From a virus: a stretch of DNA of 23,326 nt. The translations under genes were made by a program, and so were the position numbers. The stretch lies in the IMG/VR virus record IMGVR_UViG_3300006920_000258, positions 1 through 23,326 of that record; one strand, 5' to 3'. The notes under the pieces are model-generated. The model searched no databases. It was not told where the DNA came from and was given only the letters and a program-made list of their open reading frames with translations. Below, in pieces: positions 12,907 to 21,192 of this stretch (position 1 is its first letter; each line of letters begins with the position of its first letter).

Positions 12907-15566
12907 TATTGCTCCTCTGTCATGTAATCTCTAATTTCTCTACCCTTCGTAGCCGCACCTGTTATAAGTTGTAAGTTTATACCTGTATACATTAAATTAG
13001 ATATATATTCTATGTCATCTAAAGTTTGCTGACCATTTTTAACAGCATCATACACTTGTCTTAGTTTTGCTATTGCATCTTTACCACGTGTACCAGTCAT
13101 TGCACTAGCTAATTCTTTTAATATAATTTGTTTGTGCTTTTTAGATACAGCTTGTGTCTCATTAATTCTTTGTATTATTTTTCTTGTAGCTTCTACACCT
13201 CTTCCTTCTGCCATCACTTGTCTAATAGATGTAGCTTCATCAGTAACTTGCTCTATATTTCTTAATACATTGCCTCGTATAGCTGTTTTACTGTTTTCTG
13301 CTACAGCTATTCTCATTTTAATTGCTACTTCTGCTTTGTCTAAATCTTTAACTATTTTTTTGTATTCTTTTGGTGATAAAACAGTTTGTAGTATTTGTCT
13401 ATTATCTCTAGATGATAAAAGCTTAAATATTTCATCAAGTTCTTTACTGTCAGGCATTCTAGATGGTGTAGGTCTCATTTCACCTATCACTCTTTCTAGT
13501 TTTGCTCTTATGCCAAGTCTTGCATAGTCTAAGTCCATTTCACCCGCATCTTTAACCATTCTAGCTACCATTTGCGGTGTGACACCTGAGTCTAGCATGT
13601 CGTAACCCATAGCTAATGCGTTTTCACTTGTTATTTTATCTTGACCTAATTTAACTGCTTTACGATAATCCGGGTTAGCTTCTTTTAATGCTTCAGATAA
13701 TCTATATCTTAAATCTAATGCATCTTTTGCCTCTTGACTCATTGTTGGTAAAACTCTGCCCGGTGCTAAGACACCTGCTGAATTAAATGCAATGTCACTT
13801 AACTCACGTTTGATGAAATCTAATTGTTTCATTGTAGGCATATCTACAAGAGTTAGGAATTCTGTTCCATCTTCTGCAATATTGCGTTTAAACGCTAACT
13901 CTGTGACATCGCCTTCACTATTTCTAATACGTGAATTAATTTTGCTCAGTATTTGTGTTAATGTTCCTTCATCTATTTCGTCTAGTGCTTCTTGCACTTT
14001 TTGACCTTTCGGAGACAAATAATCTATTTGAGTTTTGTATGCTTTTTGATATGCTTCGTCTCTAGCAGGTTTTGTTCTTTGTGCATTTTCTTTCGCTATC
14101 TCTTTAGGGTCTTGCTTGATAGTCGGAAAGTCTTCCATAGGCGGTATTTTTGCTATGTTTTGGTCAAGACTTGTCATAACTCCACTTAAATTAGCTGTCA
14201 TTCTATCTTGTAATGCACGATTAACTGTAGCCGCGCTTTGACCGCCTGCCGCCGCAACAGCATCTGTAATAACTTGTGTCGCAATGTCTGCATCAGCAAT
14301 CATAGCACCATCTTTATCAACACCACCTCGTTTCAGATTGCCAAGCATATCTTCTAGTGTAGAACCACCTGCTGATATTGTTTCTTTAATTATTTCTGCC
14401 GCTTCTTTACTAATTGCGAATAATGATGCTACTGCTTCTGTACTTTTGTCTTTTAAACCATTTGCAATTCTGCTGTAGCCATAGGTTAAAGGCATTATTG
14501 CTAAGTTTGCACCCATACCAATACCTGCACCAAACAAACCTTGGTCTAAAGCTTCTTCAACCCTTTCGCCTTCTTCACCTGCACCAAAACCATACAACAA
14601 TCCTTCTCCACCGCCAATTGTTGCTCCTGAACCCATTAGAGCCGCACCTTTCCATATCTTAGGCAATCCCTGTATCCATTGATACAATTGTTGTGCCTTT
14701 TTTGTTGAACCTGCAAGGTAACCAGTTAATATACCTCCTGTTACATTAGCCGCTATTGCACTTTTCGGGTATGCAGTATCAAAATCTTCATCAATACTTC
14801 TTGCTTTTTCTTTAATTTCGTCACCGGGCATAACTAAGTTTTCAGGCAATCCGGGTTTAGCAAATTCACCGCCTGTTGCGGCTTGATATAAAAAGTTAAT
14901 GCCATCATTTACAGCACCCATTGCTTCATCTCTATAACTACCTAAACCGATACCGCCCTCAACAATATTTCCAGTCAATCCTGCAATATAGTTAGCCGGT
15001 TGGTCTGTAAATGTTTTTTGTGCTTCAACTTGTGCGTAGACTTTGCTTGGGTGTTCTGTTTCTTGCCCTTGTGACATTGCAAGAGCCGCCGCGACAACTG
15101 CCTCATCATTTGAAACAATACGATTAAGTTGGTCTATGTATGCCATACCAGTAGGTGTTTGTACAACTACTTGTTGTCCTGCTTCATCAAGTGTAGCTAT
15201 GATTTCTTCAGTAGGTCTAGTCGATTGTGTTATGTTTTCTGATGCAACAGGCTGTCTAATTACACCATCATTAGTCAAAAGATTAGCATTTTGGTCTGTA
15301 GACATAACTGGCTCTGCTACTACTGCTTGTGTTGCAACAGGTTCAGTCATTACAGGTTCAGCTACAACTGGTGCAGGAACAGTTACATTAGCTCCTTCTT
15401 CTTGTATATATGCTTGGTCTATTACTTCTTGCGGTGTAACCGCTTGTTGTATGTTTCCGTTTGGATATAATTCTCTGATAAGACCTGCAATTTCTTGAGC
15501 ATCTGACATGTTGCCTGCTTGGTCTGCTTTACTTAACGCTAGAATTAAATCTTCATAAGTTGGCAT
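12906..15566 (-). CDS. Large internal virion/ejection protein
   Basis: This 886-aa protein is the largest in the window. The N-terminus PTYEDLILALSKADQAGNMS is a short helical module common in injected virion proteins. A Pro/Val-rich repeat (VAEPVMTEPVATQAVVAEPV, 67-86) follows. A Gly-rich hydrophobic zone lies at about 270-370 (ANVTGGILTGYLAG, AALMGSGATIGGGEGLLYGF) and could insert into membrane. The remaining 500 residues are helical, with a block MPTMKQLDFIKRELSDIAFN that recurs in phage and prophage structural proteins. No lytic transglycosylase or peptidase motif was seen. Together with the upstream 525-aa gene (TAATG junction) it probably forms the inner core ejected with the DNA. The role is inferred from size, composition and position. 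Confidence 0.78.
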   Translation of the reverse strand: MPTYEDLILALSKADQAGNMSDAQEIAGLIRELYPNGNIQQAVTPQEVIDQAYIQEEGANVTVPAPVVAEPVMTEPVATQAVVAEPVMSTDQNANLLTNDGVIRQPVASENITQSTRPTEEIIATLDEAGQQVVVQTPTGMAYIDQLNRIVSNDEAVVAAALAMSQGQETEHPSKVYAQVEAQKTFTDQPANYIAGLTGNIVEGGIGLGSYRDEAMGAVNDGINFLYQAATGGEFAKPGLPENLVMPGDEIKEKARSIDEDFDTAYPKSAIAANVTGGILTGYLAGSTKKAQQLYQWIQGLPKIWKGAALMGSGATIGGGEGLLYGFGAGEEGERVEEALDQGLFGAGIGMGANLAIMPLTYGYSRIANGLKDKSTEAVASLFAISKEAAEIIKETISAGGSTLEDMLGNLKRGGVDKDGAMIADADIATQVITDAVAAAGGQSAATVNRALQDRMTANLSGVMTSLDQNIAKIPPMEDFPTIKQDPKEIAKENAQRTKPARDEAYQKAYKTQIDYLSPKGQKVQEALDEIDEGTLTQILSKINSRIRNSEGDVTELAFKRNIAEDGTEFLTLVDMPTMKQLDFIKRELSDIAFNSAGVLAPGRVLPTMSQEAKDALDLRYRLSEALKEANPDYRKAVKLGQDKITSENALAMGYDMLDSGVTPQMVARMVKDAGEMDLDYARLGIRAKLERVIGEMRPTPSRMPDSKELDEIFKLLSSRDNRQILQTVLSPKEYKKIVKDLDKAEVAIKMRIAVAENSKTAIRGNVLRNIEQVTDEATSIRQVMAEGRGVEATRKIIQRINETQAVSKKHKQIILKELASAMTGTRGKDAIAKLRQVYDAVKNGQQTLDDIEYISNLMYTGINLQLITGAATKGREIRDYMTEEQ

Positions 15567-17143
15567 TACTGTCCACCTAAATTATATTTGTTAACAAGTT
15601 CGTTACCTCTTTCTATACTGACTGTATCTGCAACTTGTGGTACTACAATTTGTGGCATTTCCGGTATTTTATAAGTTGGTGTTTTTCTTATATGCTTGTT
15701 GTAATAATTGTAGTAACCATCATTAACTCTGTTGTTATAGTCTTGTATAACAGTCGCATAATATTTACGTCTTATTGTTGTCATCATTCTCAAAGCTTGA
15801 GGTGTCATTTCTTTTCTACCTGTCATCACTTGTATTAAGAAATCTCTTTCAGCAGGTGTGTCAATACCTCTTGCACCAATACCTAAAACTGCAATCATTC
15901 CAAATACATCACTACCTAAAGCGGCTTCTAGTAATTGAGTATCTGTAGCTGATGCGGCTGACTCTGCTGATAGATTAAACTTTGCCATAACTTCATCTAC
16001 ACCTTGATAGAAGCTAGACAATGCACCAATGTTTGCATCACCTTTATCAATTAACTTTAAAACACCATCTAGTTTTACAATTGCTTTTCTTGCTTTTTCT
16101 ACTTCATCTATTTGTTTGAAGTCGTTTTCTACCATGAGTTTTTGACCTTCTTTCATGTAGGCATCTGTATTGTCTTTATCACCAAAGTCAATATCTATAT
16201 CGGTATTACCATGTCCATAATTAAGGAAAAAGTCTTGATATTTTTGTGTTCCCGGCACTAGTCCTGCTTGTTGCGCTTTATAATCCATGTTACGCATTTC
16301 GTTTGTTTTGCCATCATCAGGTGTAAAGTTAGACACAAGCGCAATCTTTCTATTCATTAGTTCAACAGGCTTCATACCATTTTGTTGTGCTAACAATTCG
16401 AGCGCGTTCATTTTCTTTTCAAATTCTGCTTGTTGTACTTTAGGAATACCGAATAATGCTAACATGTCAGGTGTCAATGTACCTTCTTGTTTCATTTTTT
16501 CGTACAAAGCCACTTTCTTTTCAAAAGAGTCTTTTGTTGTACCAACACCTAACAAGTTTTCCATACCTATTTCTCTTTGTTCAGCAGTTAACACACTATC
16601 TTCACTATCGTCTGAAAAAAGTTTAAATTTTTTGTCAAATTCTGTCTCTGTAGCCGGTGTTATTCCTGCTAAAGCTTTTTGTTCCGGACTTGCATTAGGA
16701 TTATTTTTTAACCATTGCATTTTTTCTGCAAATGCAGATAAAGGCTCTACTTTCATAGCCATTGTGACAGCTTCACCCGGTGGAATGACACCTTTACGTA
16801 CCATTTCTGCTAAATCTGTCCTGCCATTAGGGTAATTTTCTGACTTCATACCCAAAAGAGCTGTAACAGTTGCATTTCTTTGCTTTGATTTAGTATCACC
16901 TTCGCGTATTGATGCAATTCTGTTCTCAAAACTAGCATGCATACCTTGGTCAGGCTCTAAACGCATAGAATTAAAGCCTTGTCCTAGTCTGTAGACCTGT
17001 TCTTGTGACATACCGGCAAATAATGAGTTACTAACATTAGAAATGCCGCTCATGATGCCTTGTTGTTCTTCATCGTCCTTGCCACCTAAGAGACCTCCTC
17101 CTAATATTGCTCCTCCTAGTATTTGTCCTAATCCTAATGCCAT
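15566..17143 (-). CDS. Internal virion protein (525 aa)
   Basis: The product begins with a Gly-rich hydrophobic segment (GLGQILGGAILGGGLLGG, 3-20) that may insert into membrane. About 500 mostly helical, Met- and Lys-rich residues follow, with repeated motifs for 'FEKKxxLxxxMK' (KDSFEKKVALYEKMKQEG and QAEFEKKMNALELLAQQNG). Near the C-terminus GIGARGIDTPAERDFLIQVM is followed by an Arg/Tyr-rich helix (RRKYYATVIQDYNNRVNDGY), a pattern I associate with ejection proteins of short-tailed marine phages. An AGGAG ribosome site overlaps the stop codon of the upstream gene. No enzyme motif was found. A role in a DNA-delivery channel is inferred. Confidence 0.75.
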   Translation of the reverse strand: MALGLGQILGGAILGGGLLGGKDDEEQQGIMSGISNVSNSLFAGMSQEQVYRLGQGFNSMRLEPDQGMHASFENRIASIREGDTKSKQRNATVTALLGMKSENYPNGRTDLAEMVRKGVIPPGEAVTMAMKVEPLSAFAEKMQWLKNNPNASPEQKALAGITPATETEFDKKFKLFSDDSEDSVLTAEQREIGMENLLGVGTTKDSFEKKVALYEKMKQEGTLTPDMLALFGIPKVQQAEFEKKMNALELLAQQNGMKPVELMNRKIALVSNFTPDDGKTNEMRNMDYKAQQAGLVPGTQKYQDFFLNYGHGNTDIDIDFGDKDNTDAYMKEGQKLMVENDFKQIDEVEKARKAIVKLDGVLKLIDKGDANIGALSSFYQGVDEVMAKFNLSAESAASATDTQLLEAALGSDVFGMIAVLGIGARGIDTPAERDFLIQVMTGRKEMTPQALRMMTTIRRKYYATVIQDYNNRVNDGYYNYYNKHIRKTPTYKIPEMPQIVVPQVADTVSIERGNELVNKYNLGGQ

Positions 17144-17152
17144 TTTTATCTC

Positions 17153-18013
17153 CTAGAACGGGGTTGGTTGCGCTTGATTACCGGTGTATGCGTTTGCTCC
17201 TAAAGTTAGATAATCAAATAGACCCGGTGTTTTCGTTTGTGTGACTGTTTGTGGTGTGCTAACAGGGTTAGCGTTTAATGCGCCTGTCACGTAACTAAGA
17301 CCTTGTACAGGCTGATTAACAAAACCTTGGTATTGTTTTCTAGCCGCATCAAACAATGCTTGTTGTAGTGCTTGCTGTTGCGCGCCTTGTGTAGCTAAGT
17401 TTCTGTTTACAGTTTGACCCATACCAAAACCTAAATTAGACAATTGACCTAATTGGTTTGCCGCACCTAGTCTTTGTTGTGCGCCTGCTAGTCCTGCTTG
17501 TTGATTAGCTAAGTCTGCTTGCATTTGATTTGATATATCTCCCATGCCGGCTTGTTGATTAGCTAATTGAGCTTGGAAGTTATTGCCAATGTCTTGTAAT
17601 GCCATGTTCTGAGCATTTTGAAAGCCTGCTTGTCTAAGTCCTGCTGATGCTTGAGCTAATTGACTAACAGTATCTCTACCTATTTCACCCATAGCAACAC
17701 CATGTCTACTACCACCAAATGCTCTAGCGGCTTGTGCTTGACCTTGTAGGTTATTCATACCCATCTGTGCGCCACGTAGTATGTCTGCCTCGTTAGCTTG
17801 TACTACAGCATCGTCATATGGGTTTGTGTAAGGTTGCATATTTGTACCTGCAAGAGTCTGAGGTGTCACAGTTGCACTTTGTCCTGCTACATTTACCTGA
17901 CTAGGTGTGTATCCCATGCCCATTGCAGTACCCATCCCTGCACCTTTAATACCTTGTGCGGCTAACTGATTTATATTTTGTGTTTGACCGCCGGGTAGTC
18001 CTTGATTAGCCAT
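17153..18013 (-). CDS. Ala/Gln/Gly-rich ejection-type virion protein
   Basis: The 286-aa product has very high Ala, Gln, Gly and Asn content and few charges. The middle (about 95-220) is a long helix-prone stretch. It includes RAFGGSRHGVAMGEIGRDTV, a block I associate with many phage ejection proteins, and repeated LANQQAG units. The C-terminus is TPGLFDYLTLGANAYTGNQ. Such low-complexity helical proteins (compare gp7, gp16 and gp20 of P22 or gp14 of T7 by type, not by sequence) are packaged in the head and ejected before the DNA. Its place between two other core-type proteins supports this. The start has a CAGGA ribosome site. Confidence 0.75.
   Translation of the reverse strand: MANQGLPGGQTQNINQLAAQGIKGAGMGTAMGMGYTPSQVNVAGQSATVTPQTLAGTNMQPYTNPYDDAVVQANEADILRGAQMGMNNLQGQAQAARAFGGSRHGVAMGEIGRDTVSQLAQASAGLRQAGFQNAQNMALQDIGNNFQAQLANQQAGMGDISNQMQADLANQQAGLAGAQQRLGAANQLGQLSNLGFGMGQTVNRNLATQGAQQQALQQALFDAARKQYQGFVNQPVQGLSYVTGALNANPVSTPQTVTQTKTPGLFDYLTLGANAYTGNQAQPTPF
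17496..17566 (-). repeat. 17-bp in-frame direct repeat (LANQQAG)
   Basis: GCTTGTTGATTAGCTAA occurs at 17496-17512 and again at 17550-17566. The spacing of 54 bases equals 18 codons. In protein it gives ANLxQQAG-type units 18 residues apart within a helical region, so it is a local coding duplication and not a mobile-element end. Confidence 0.7.
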
Positions 18014-18015
18014 AA

Positions 18016-18660
18016 TTAAAATCCTGAATAGTTTTTACGACCACCATAGTTGCTTCCAACTGAACGATTGCCATATTTATTTAGTGCCGATACTCCTGCA
18101 ACTTTGCCTGAACCTCTTGGTGTGCTTCTATCTATACCTCTACCACCCATTATTGCAGGTGACCTATCTGCACCATATTTTGTTTGATTAGGTATAACTG
18201 CTCGTGGCTGACTGTTAATTGTAGGTGCGCCTCCTCCACCTCGTCCACCTCCTGATGAACGTGCTAAATTAGCAGGTACAGCATTACCAAATAAACTGTT
18301 GTAAGCCGCCATGTTTGCAGGGTCTCTTGCTGTAAGTTCTGCTAGTGCTTGGTCATATAGTCCAATAGAGCCATAACCTCTCATACCATTCGCGTATGTA
18401 GTTGCTTCAGGCATTCCTGTTGTAGCTGTAAGAGTATTAGGAGCTAACAAACCAAACGCTTCTGCCGCACCAATGTTTGTATTCATTGCGGCTTCTTGTG
18501 CCGGAGTAAATGCCGCTACTTCTGCGCCTGTGTATGGCATGTATTTAAGTTGCTGTACTTGTTCAGCTCGTCTAATATTTCTTTCTGCCGGTTGTTGTAT
18601 CCAACTTGGTATAGTTGTCTCTGTTTGCTTCTTACCGCCTTTACCGCCGCCGCTACTCAT
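18016..18660 (-). CDS. Gly/Ser-rich virion structural protein
   Basis: The 214-aa product begins SSGGGKGGKKQTETTIPSWI, an N-terminal pattern common in phage internal virion proteins ('GGKGG...t..P.W'). It continues with a helical block PYTGAEVAAFTPAQEAAMNT (42-61), and the C-terminal third is low-complexity Gly/Arg/Ser (LARSSGGGRGGGG; NYGGRKNYSGF). The second half looks disordered and basic, so it may touch DNA inside the capsid. The gene has an AAGGAG ribosome site overlapping the end of the upstream gene. The role is inferred from position with the ejection-protein set. Confidence 0.72.
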   Translation of the reverse strand: MSSGGGKGGKKQTETTIPSWIQQPAERNIRRAEQVQQLKYMPYTGAEVAAFTPAQEAAMNTNIGAAEAFGLLAPNTLTATTGMPEATTYANGMRGYGSIGLYDQALAELTARDPANMAAYNSLFGNAVPANLARSSGGGRGGGGAPTINSQPRAVIPNQTKYGADRSPAIMGGRGIDRSTPRGSGKVAGVSALNKYGNRSVGSNYGGRKNYSGF

Positions 18661-18661
18661 G

Positions 18662-19039
18662 TCAAAACTCCTTTAATAATGTTGTAAACTGCTCTGACCA
18701 ACCTTTAGGTTCAAGGATTTTTTTCCATCCTCTTCGACCAGTAACAGTCATCCCTATACATCCTTGGTGTTTGCCCCAAGTTATTGCATCATCATGCATG
18801 TCTGTAATTTGATGTATTCCGTAACCTTTATCACCGCCTGCTAAGAACACATGTAACACTTTCTTATTAGGATACACTACAATTTCGGTTACTGCACATC
18901 CGTTTGACCCCATCCACAATTGGAAATCACCGCTCATAACACCATCTACAATGTCTTTAAAGTCATGAGTATTGCCGCCTTTTTTAAGTGCTGACTCTAT
19001 CCATGCTTTACCGCGCATTAAATCTTCTTGTATATTCAT
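18662..19039 (-). CDS. Possible GNAT-fold virion protein (T7 gp13-like position)
   Basis: This compact 125-aa protein has blocks GDFQLWMGSNGCAVTEIVVY (35-54), LHVFLAGGDKGYG and GMTVTGRRGWKKILEPKGW (95-113). The terminal 'GRxGWxxxLxxxGW' element resembles the end of GNAT-fold proteins. T7 gp13, an assembly factor for the inner core, has a comparable fold and size, and this gene sits just upstream of the internal-protein genes. I do not see a clear acetyl-CoA loop, so catalysis is doubtful. It is coupled to the preceding gene by ATGA. The family resemblance is by eye. Confidence 0.7.
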   Translation of the reverse strand: MNIQEDLMRGKAWIESALKKGGNTHDFKDIVDGVMSGDFQLWMGSNGCAVTEIVVYPNKKVLHVFLAGGDKGYGIHQITDMHDDAITWGKHQGCIGMTVTGRRGWKKILEPKGWSEQFTTLLKEF

Positions 19040-19713
19040 GTTGTAACCTCAACAATAGATAAGGTAACACTTGGTGTAGATGGTGCAAATGCTGTTGCTG
19101 TAGTGTTCTCTAACCACGCCGCAATATCATCTACCGCCCACATTGCTTGAAGATAATCACCTGCGCTCATTGTAAATAAACCGTTTCTTGATGCGATTTT
19201 CTTTTGTCCATTCTCATGAAGTGTAGTAATAATAGTTGAGTGGTCTTGTATTGTGCCATTTACTTTAGGAAAAAAATAAATTGTTTTTGTAGAAGCGTTT
19301 GATGATGCTATTGTAGCATGAAAATTTAAATAATAAGTGCCACCTTTAGCAAAATCAATCCTTGTTGAATCACTACCGTTAATAGAGATATTGTTATTAG
19401 CATTTGTGTTGTTCCAAGTAATTCCGTAGGCAGTATCAACTGCGCTTGCAATTTGACTTACTGTGCTATAAAAGAAGCCATGAGAGCCACTATTAGTACC
19501 ACCGCCTAGTCCTAGTGGAGTCCACACACCATCAATAGATACTACAGGATTTTTGTCACCTCTATCCCACATCAAGATACCATCATCTGATGCTGATTCA
19601 CCACTTGTAAGGCTTCTTAGTTTGTCTCTTGTAGTTGTCAGAAACGTATTTAATCGCTCACCCCATGGCTTCCAATCTTTGCCTAATGGTGGTGGAGGTG
19701 TCTGTACACTCAT
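19036..19713 (-). CDS. Structural protein with C-terminal C1q/TNF-like domain
   Basis: The product is 225 aa. An N-terminal helix with Trp/Pro (KDWKPWGERLNTFLTTTRDK, 12-31) probably attaches to the virion. A short strand region follows (DDGILMWDRGDKNPVVSIDG), then a Gly/Ser linker. From about residue 80 there is a jelly-roll pattern: IDFAKGGTYYLNFHATIAS (118-136), KTIYFFPKVNGTIQDHS and SAGDYLQAMWAV. The order 'aGxYxxxF', 'vNG', 'xxGDxxxxxw' is that of C1q/TNF-like trimeric heads often seen on phage fibres. It could be a tail knob or minor receptor-binding protein. It overlaps the nozzle gene by ATGA, so it probably sits on the tail. Confidence 0.78.
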   Translation of the reverse strand: MSVQTPPPPLGKDWKPWGERLNTFLTTTRDKLRSLTSGESASDDGILMWDRGDKNPVVSIDGVWTPLGLGGGTNSGSHGFFYSTVSQIASAVDTAYGITWNNTNANNNISINGSDSTRIDFAKGGTYYLNFHATIASSNASTKTIYFFPKVNGTIQDHSTIITTLHENGQKKIASRNGLFTMSAGDYLQAMWAVDDIAAWLENTTATAFAPSTPSVTLSIVEVTT

Positions 19714-21188
19714 CGTCTACCTCCCGGATTAGCTTCTATCCTCATTATTCCTGACCTCCAGTTGTCATTACCTGTGCCTTGTACTTTTATACGTACTTGT
19801 CTACCCTGAAAGCGAACATCTGTAGGATTACCGAGCGTAAATGCTCCATGTGAGGTCTCACTATCATTAGGATAAAAACGTGTCTTAAACGTAACTTCTA
19901 CTTGTCCTTGTGTTTTTTCGTCAGGTATGAGCTGTGTTACTTTCATAATGCTATCACCATTGCCAAGACTTATAGACCCTGACTCAGCGTATGGTTTTGT
20001 ACTTCCATGTGTGTAACCTGTCTCTTGATTGTAAAGATTGCCACTAGCATCTGCCCATATTGGATTGCTAAATACTCCTTGGTCAACTCCTGCTGTCCTG
20101 TCTAATTCACCAGTCGACCAATGTCCTTCTTTATAATCTAGTGCAACGTATCTGTCGTTTTCGTTTGAGCTACTGGATGGATAAAACCACCATATTTCAC
20201 CATGTTGTGAGTTATTAACAGCGTAAACTTTACTAATTTGTGATACATTCATGTCATCAAACACATAATCTGACACTTCACATGGCATTTCACTAGCTAC
20301 AGAGCCATCAAACTGGAAAAACCCTTTTCGACCCATCCAAAACGCACCTTCATCTATAGCTACAGCACCTCTTCTTGAAGCAACACCACAAGCTGTACCA
20401 ACTCTTTCAAATCCGTAGACAAATGGTGCGCCTGAATAACTAGCAACGTGTGCATCGTTGTCAGTCAAGATAAGAGTTCGTCCTCTCATACGTAAACCTA
20501 ACATAATTTGACCAACAGTCTGAAGTTCAAAGTCACCTGCTTGGTTTGTAGCTGAAGCAGTCCACGATGTATTGTTTTCTTGGTCACACCATGCTACTTT
20601 ACGAGGGTTACCACCTGCACCTAATGCAAATACAAATCTTTCTTCTGTAACTACTAAACCTTTATTGCTTACTGGTGCATTACTTACTTGTGCGGCGGCT
20701 ACTCCTGTATTTAATTGCCATTCATATATCTTGCCATCTTTTGATGAACAAGCCATAAGATATTCGCCCCAAGTATCTAATGACCATGTAGTTGCCTCTT
20801 GATATATACCTGAGCTAGTAGGTGCATTACCCCAATTACCATAACCATAAAATCCTCCACCATAGCCAAGATTTAGTGAAGCATTTAAGTTACCTGATGT
20901 CAATCCTGAAGGTGTTATATCGTAGACTGTATGTGAAGGATTTACATAATATAACTTGTTATATGTGCCACCTGCTAAATATGAGTCACTCGAATTATCT
21001 AACCAAGATAACATTGCTCTAGGAGCTGATGCAAATGCACTCGCTTTTCTAGTTGTCCATCCACCAACAGGTCTCATAGAGCCATCATGCCATCTTACTA
21101 AACTCGCATCTCGCCATCTATTTGACGATTGAAAGTCTGTACCGTTTCTATATTGACCCGGTGGTATGTCTAATGGTATTAATGCCAT
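19710..21188 (-). CDS. Tail nozzle-like beta-propeller protein
   Basis: The 492-aa product starts MALIPLDIPPGQYRNGTDFQ and continues RWRDASLVRWHDGSMRPVGGW, a highly typical beginning for the tail-tip/nozzle family of short-tailed marine phages (the role filled by P22 gp10 and SU10 nozzle proteins). The body is a series of Gly/Trp/Ser beta blades, for example SYLAGGTYNKLYYVNPSH, GAFWMGRKGFFQFDGSVA and DRYVALDYKEGHWSTGELD. A C-terminal beta domain follows (VTFKTRFYPNDSET). It would close the tail tube below the adaptor and hold the DNA in. The ATG follows the stop of the repeat protein by 4 nt. Confidence 0.82.
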   Translation of the reverse strand: MALIPLDIPPGQYRNGTDFQSSNRWRDASLVRWHDGSMRPVGGWTTRKASAFASAPRAMLSWLDNSSDSYLAGGTYNKLYYVNPSHTVYDITPSGLTSGNLNASLNLGYGGGFYGYGNWGNAPTSSGIYQEATTWSLDTWGEYLMACSSKDGKIYEWQLNTGVAAAQVSNAPVSNKGLVVTEERFVFALGAGGNPRKVAWCDQENNTSWTASATNQAGDFELQTVGQIMLGLRMRGRTLILTDNDAHVASYSGAPFVYGFERVGTACGVASRRGAVAIDEGAFWMGRKGFFQFDGSVASEMPCEVSDYVFDDMNVSQISKVYAVNNSQHGEIWWFYPSSSSNENDRYVALDYKEGHWSTGELDRTAGVDQGVFSNPIWADASGNLYNQETGYTHGSTKPYAESGSISLGNGDSIMKVTQLIPDEKTQGQVEVTFKTRFYPNDSETSHGAFTLGNPTDVRFQGRQVRIKVQGTGNDNWRSGIMRIEANPGGRR

Positions 21189-21192
21189 AATC

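Noticed and set aside
15043-15498. Plus-strand 151-aa open frame
   Set aside because: It is antisense to the Pro/Val-rich N-terminal part of the 886-aa protein. The apparent Thr/Ser/Cys richness follows from the repeat on the other strand.
16287-16835. Plus-strand 182-aa open frame
   Set aside because: It is antisense to the 525-aa internal protein. The composition is Phe/Ser-rich without domain motifs, and all neighbouring genes are on the minus strand.
17496-17566. Direct repeat as an attachment site or mobile-element end
   Set aside because: The spacing is exactly 18 codons within a repetitive protein region. No integrase or transposase is nearby.
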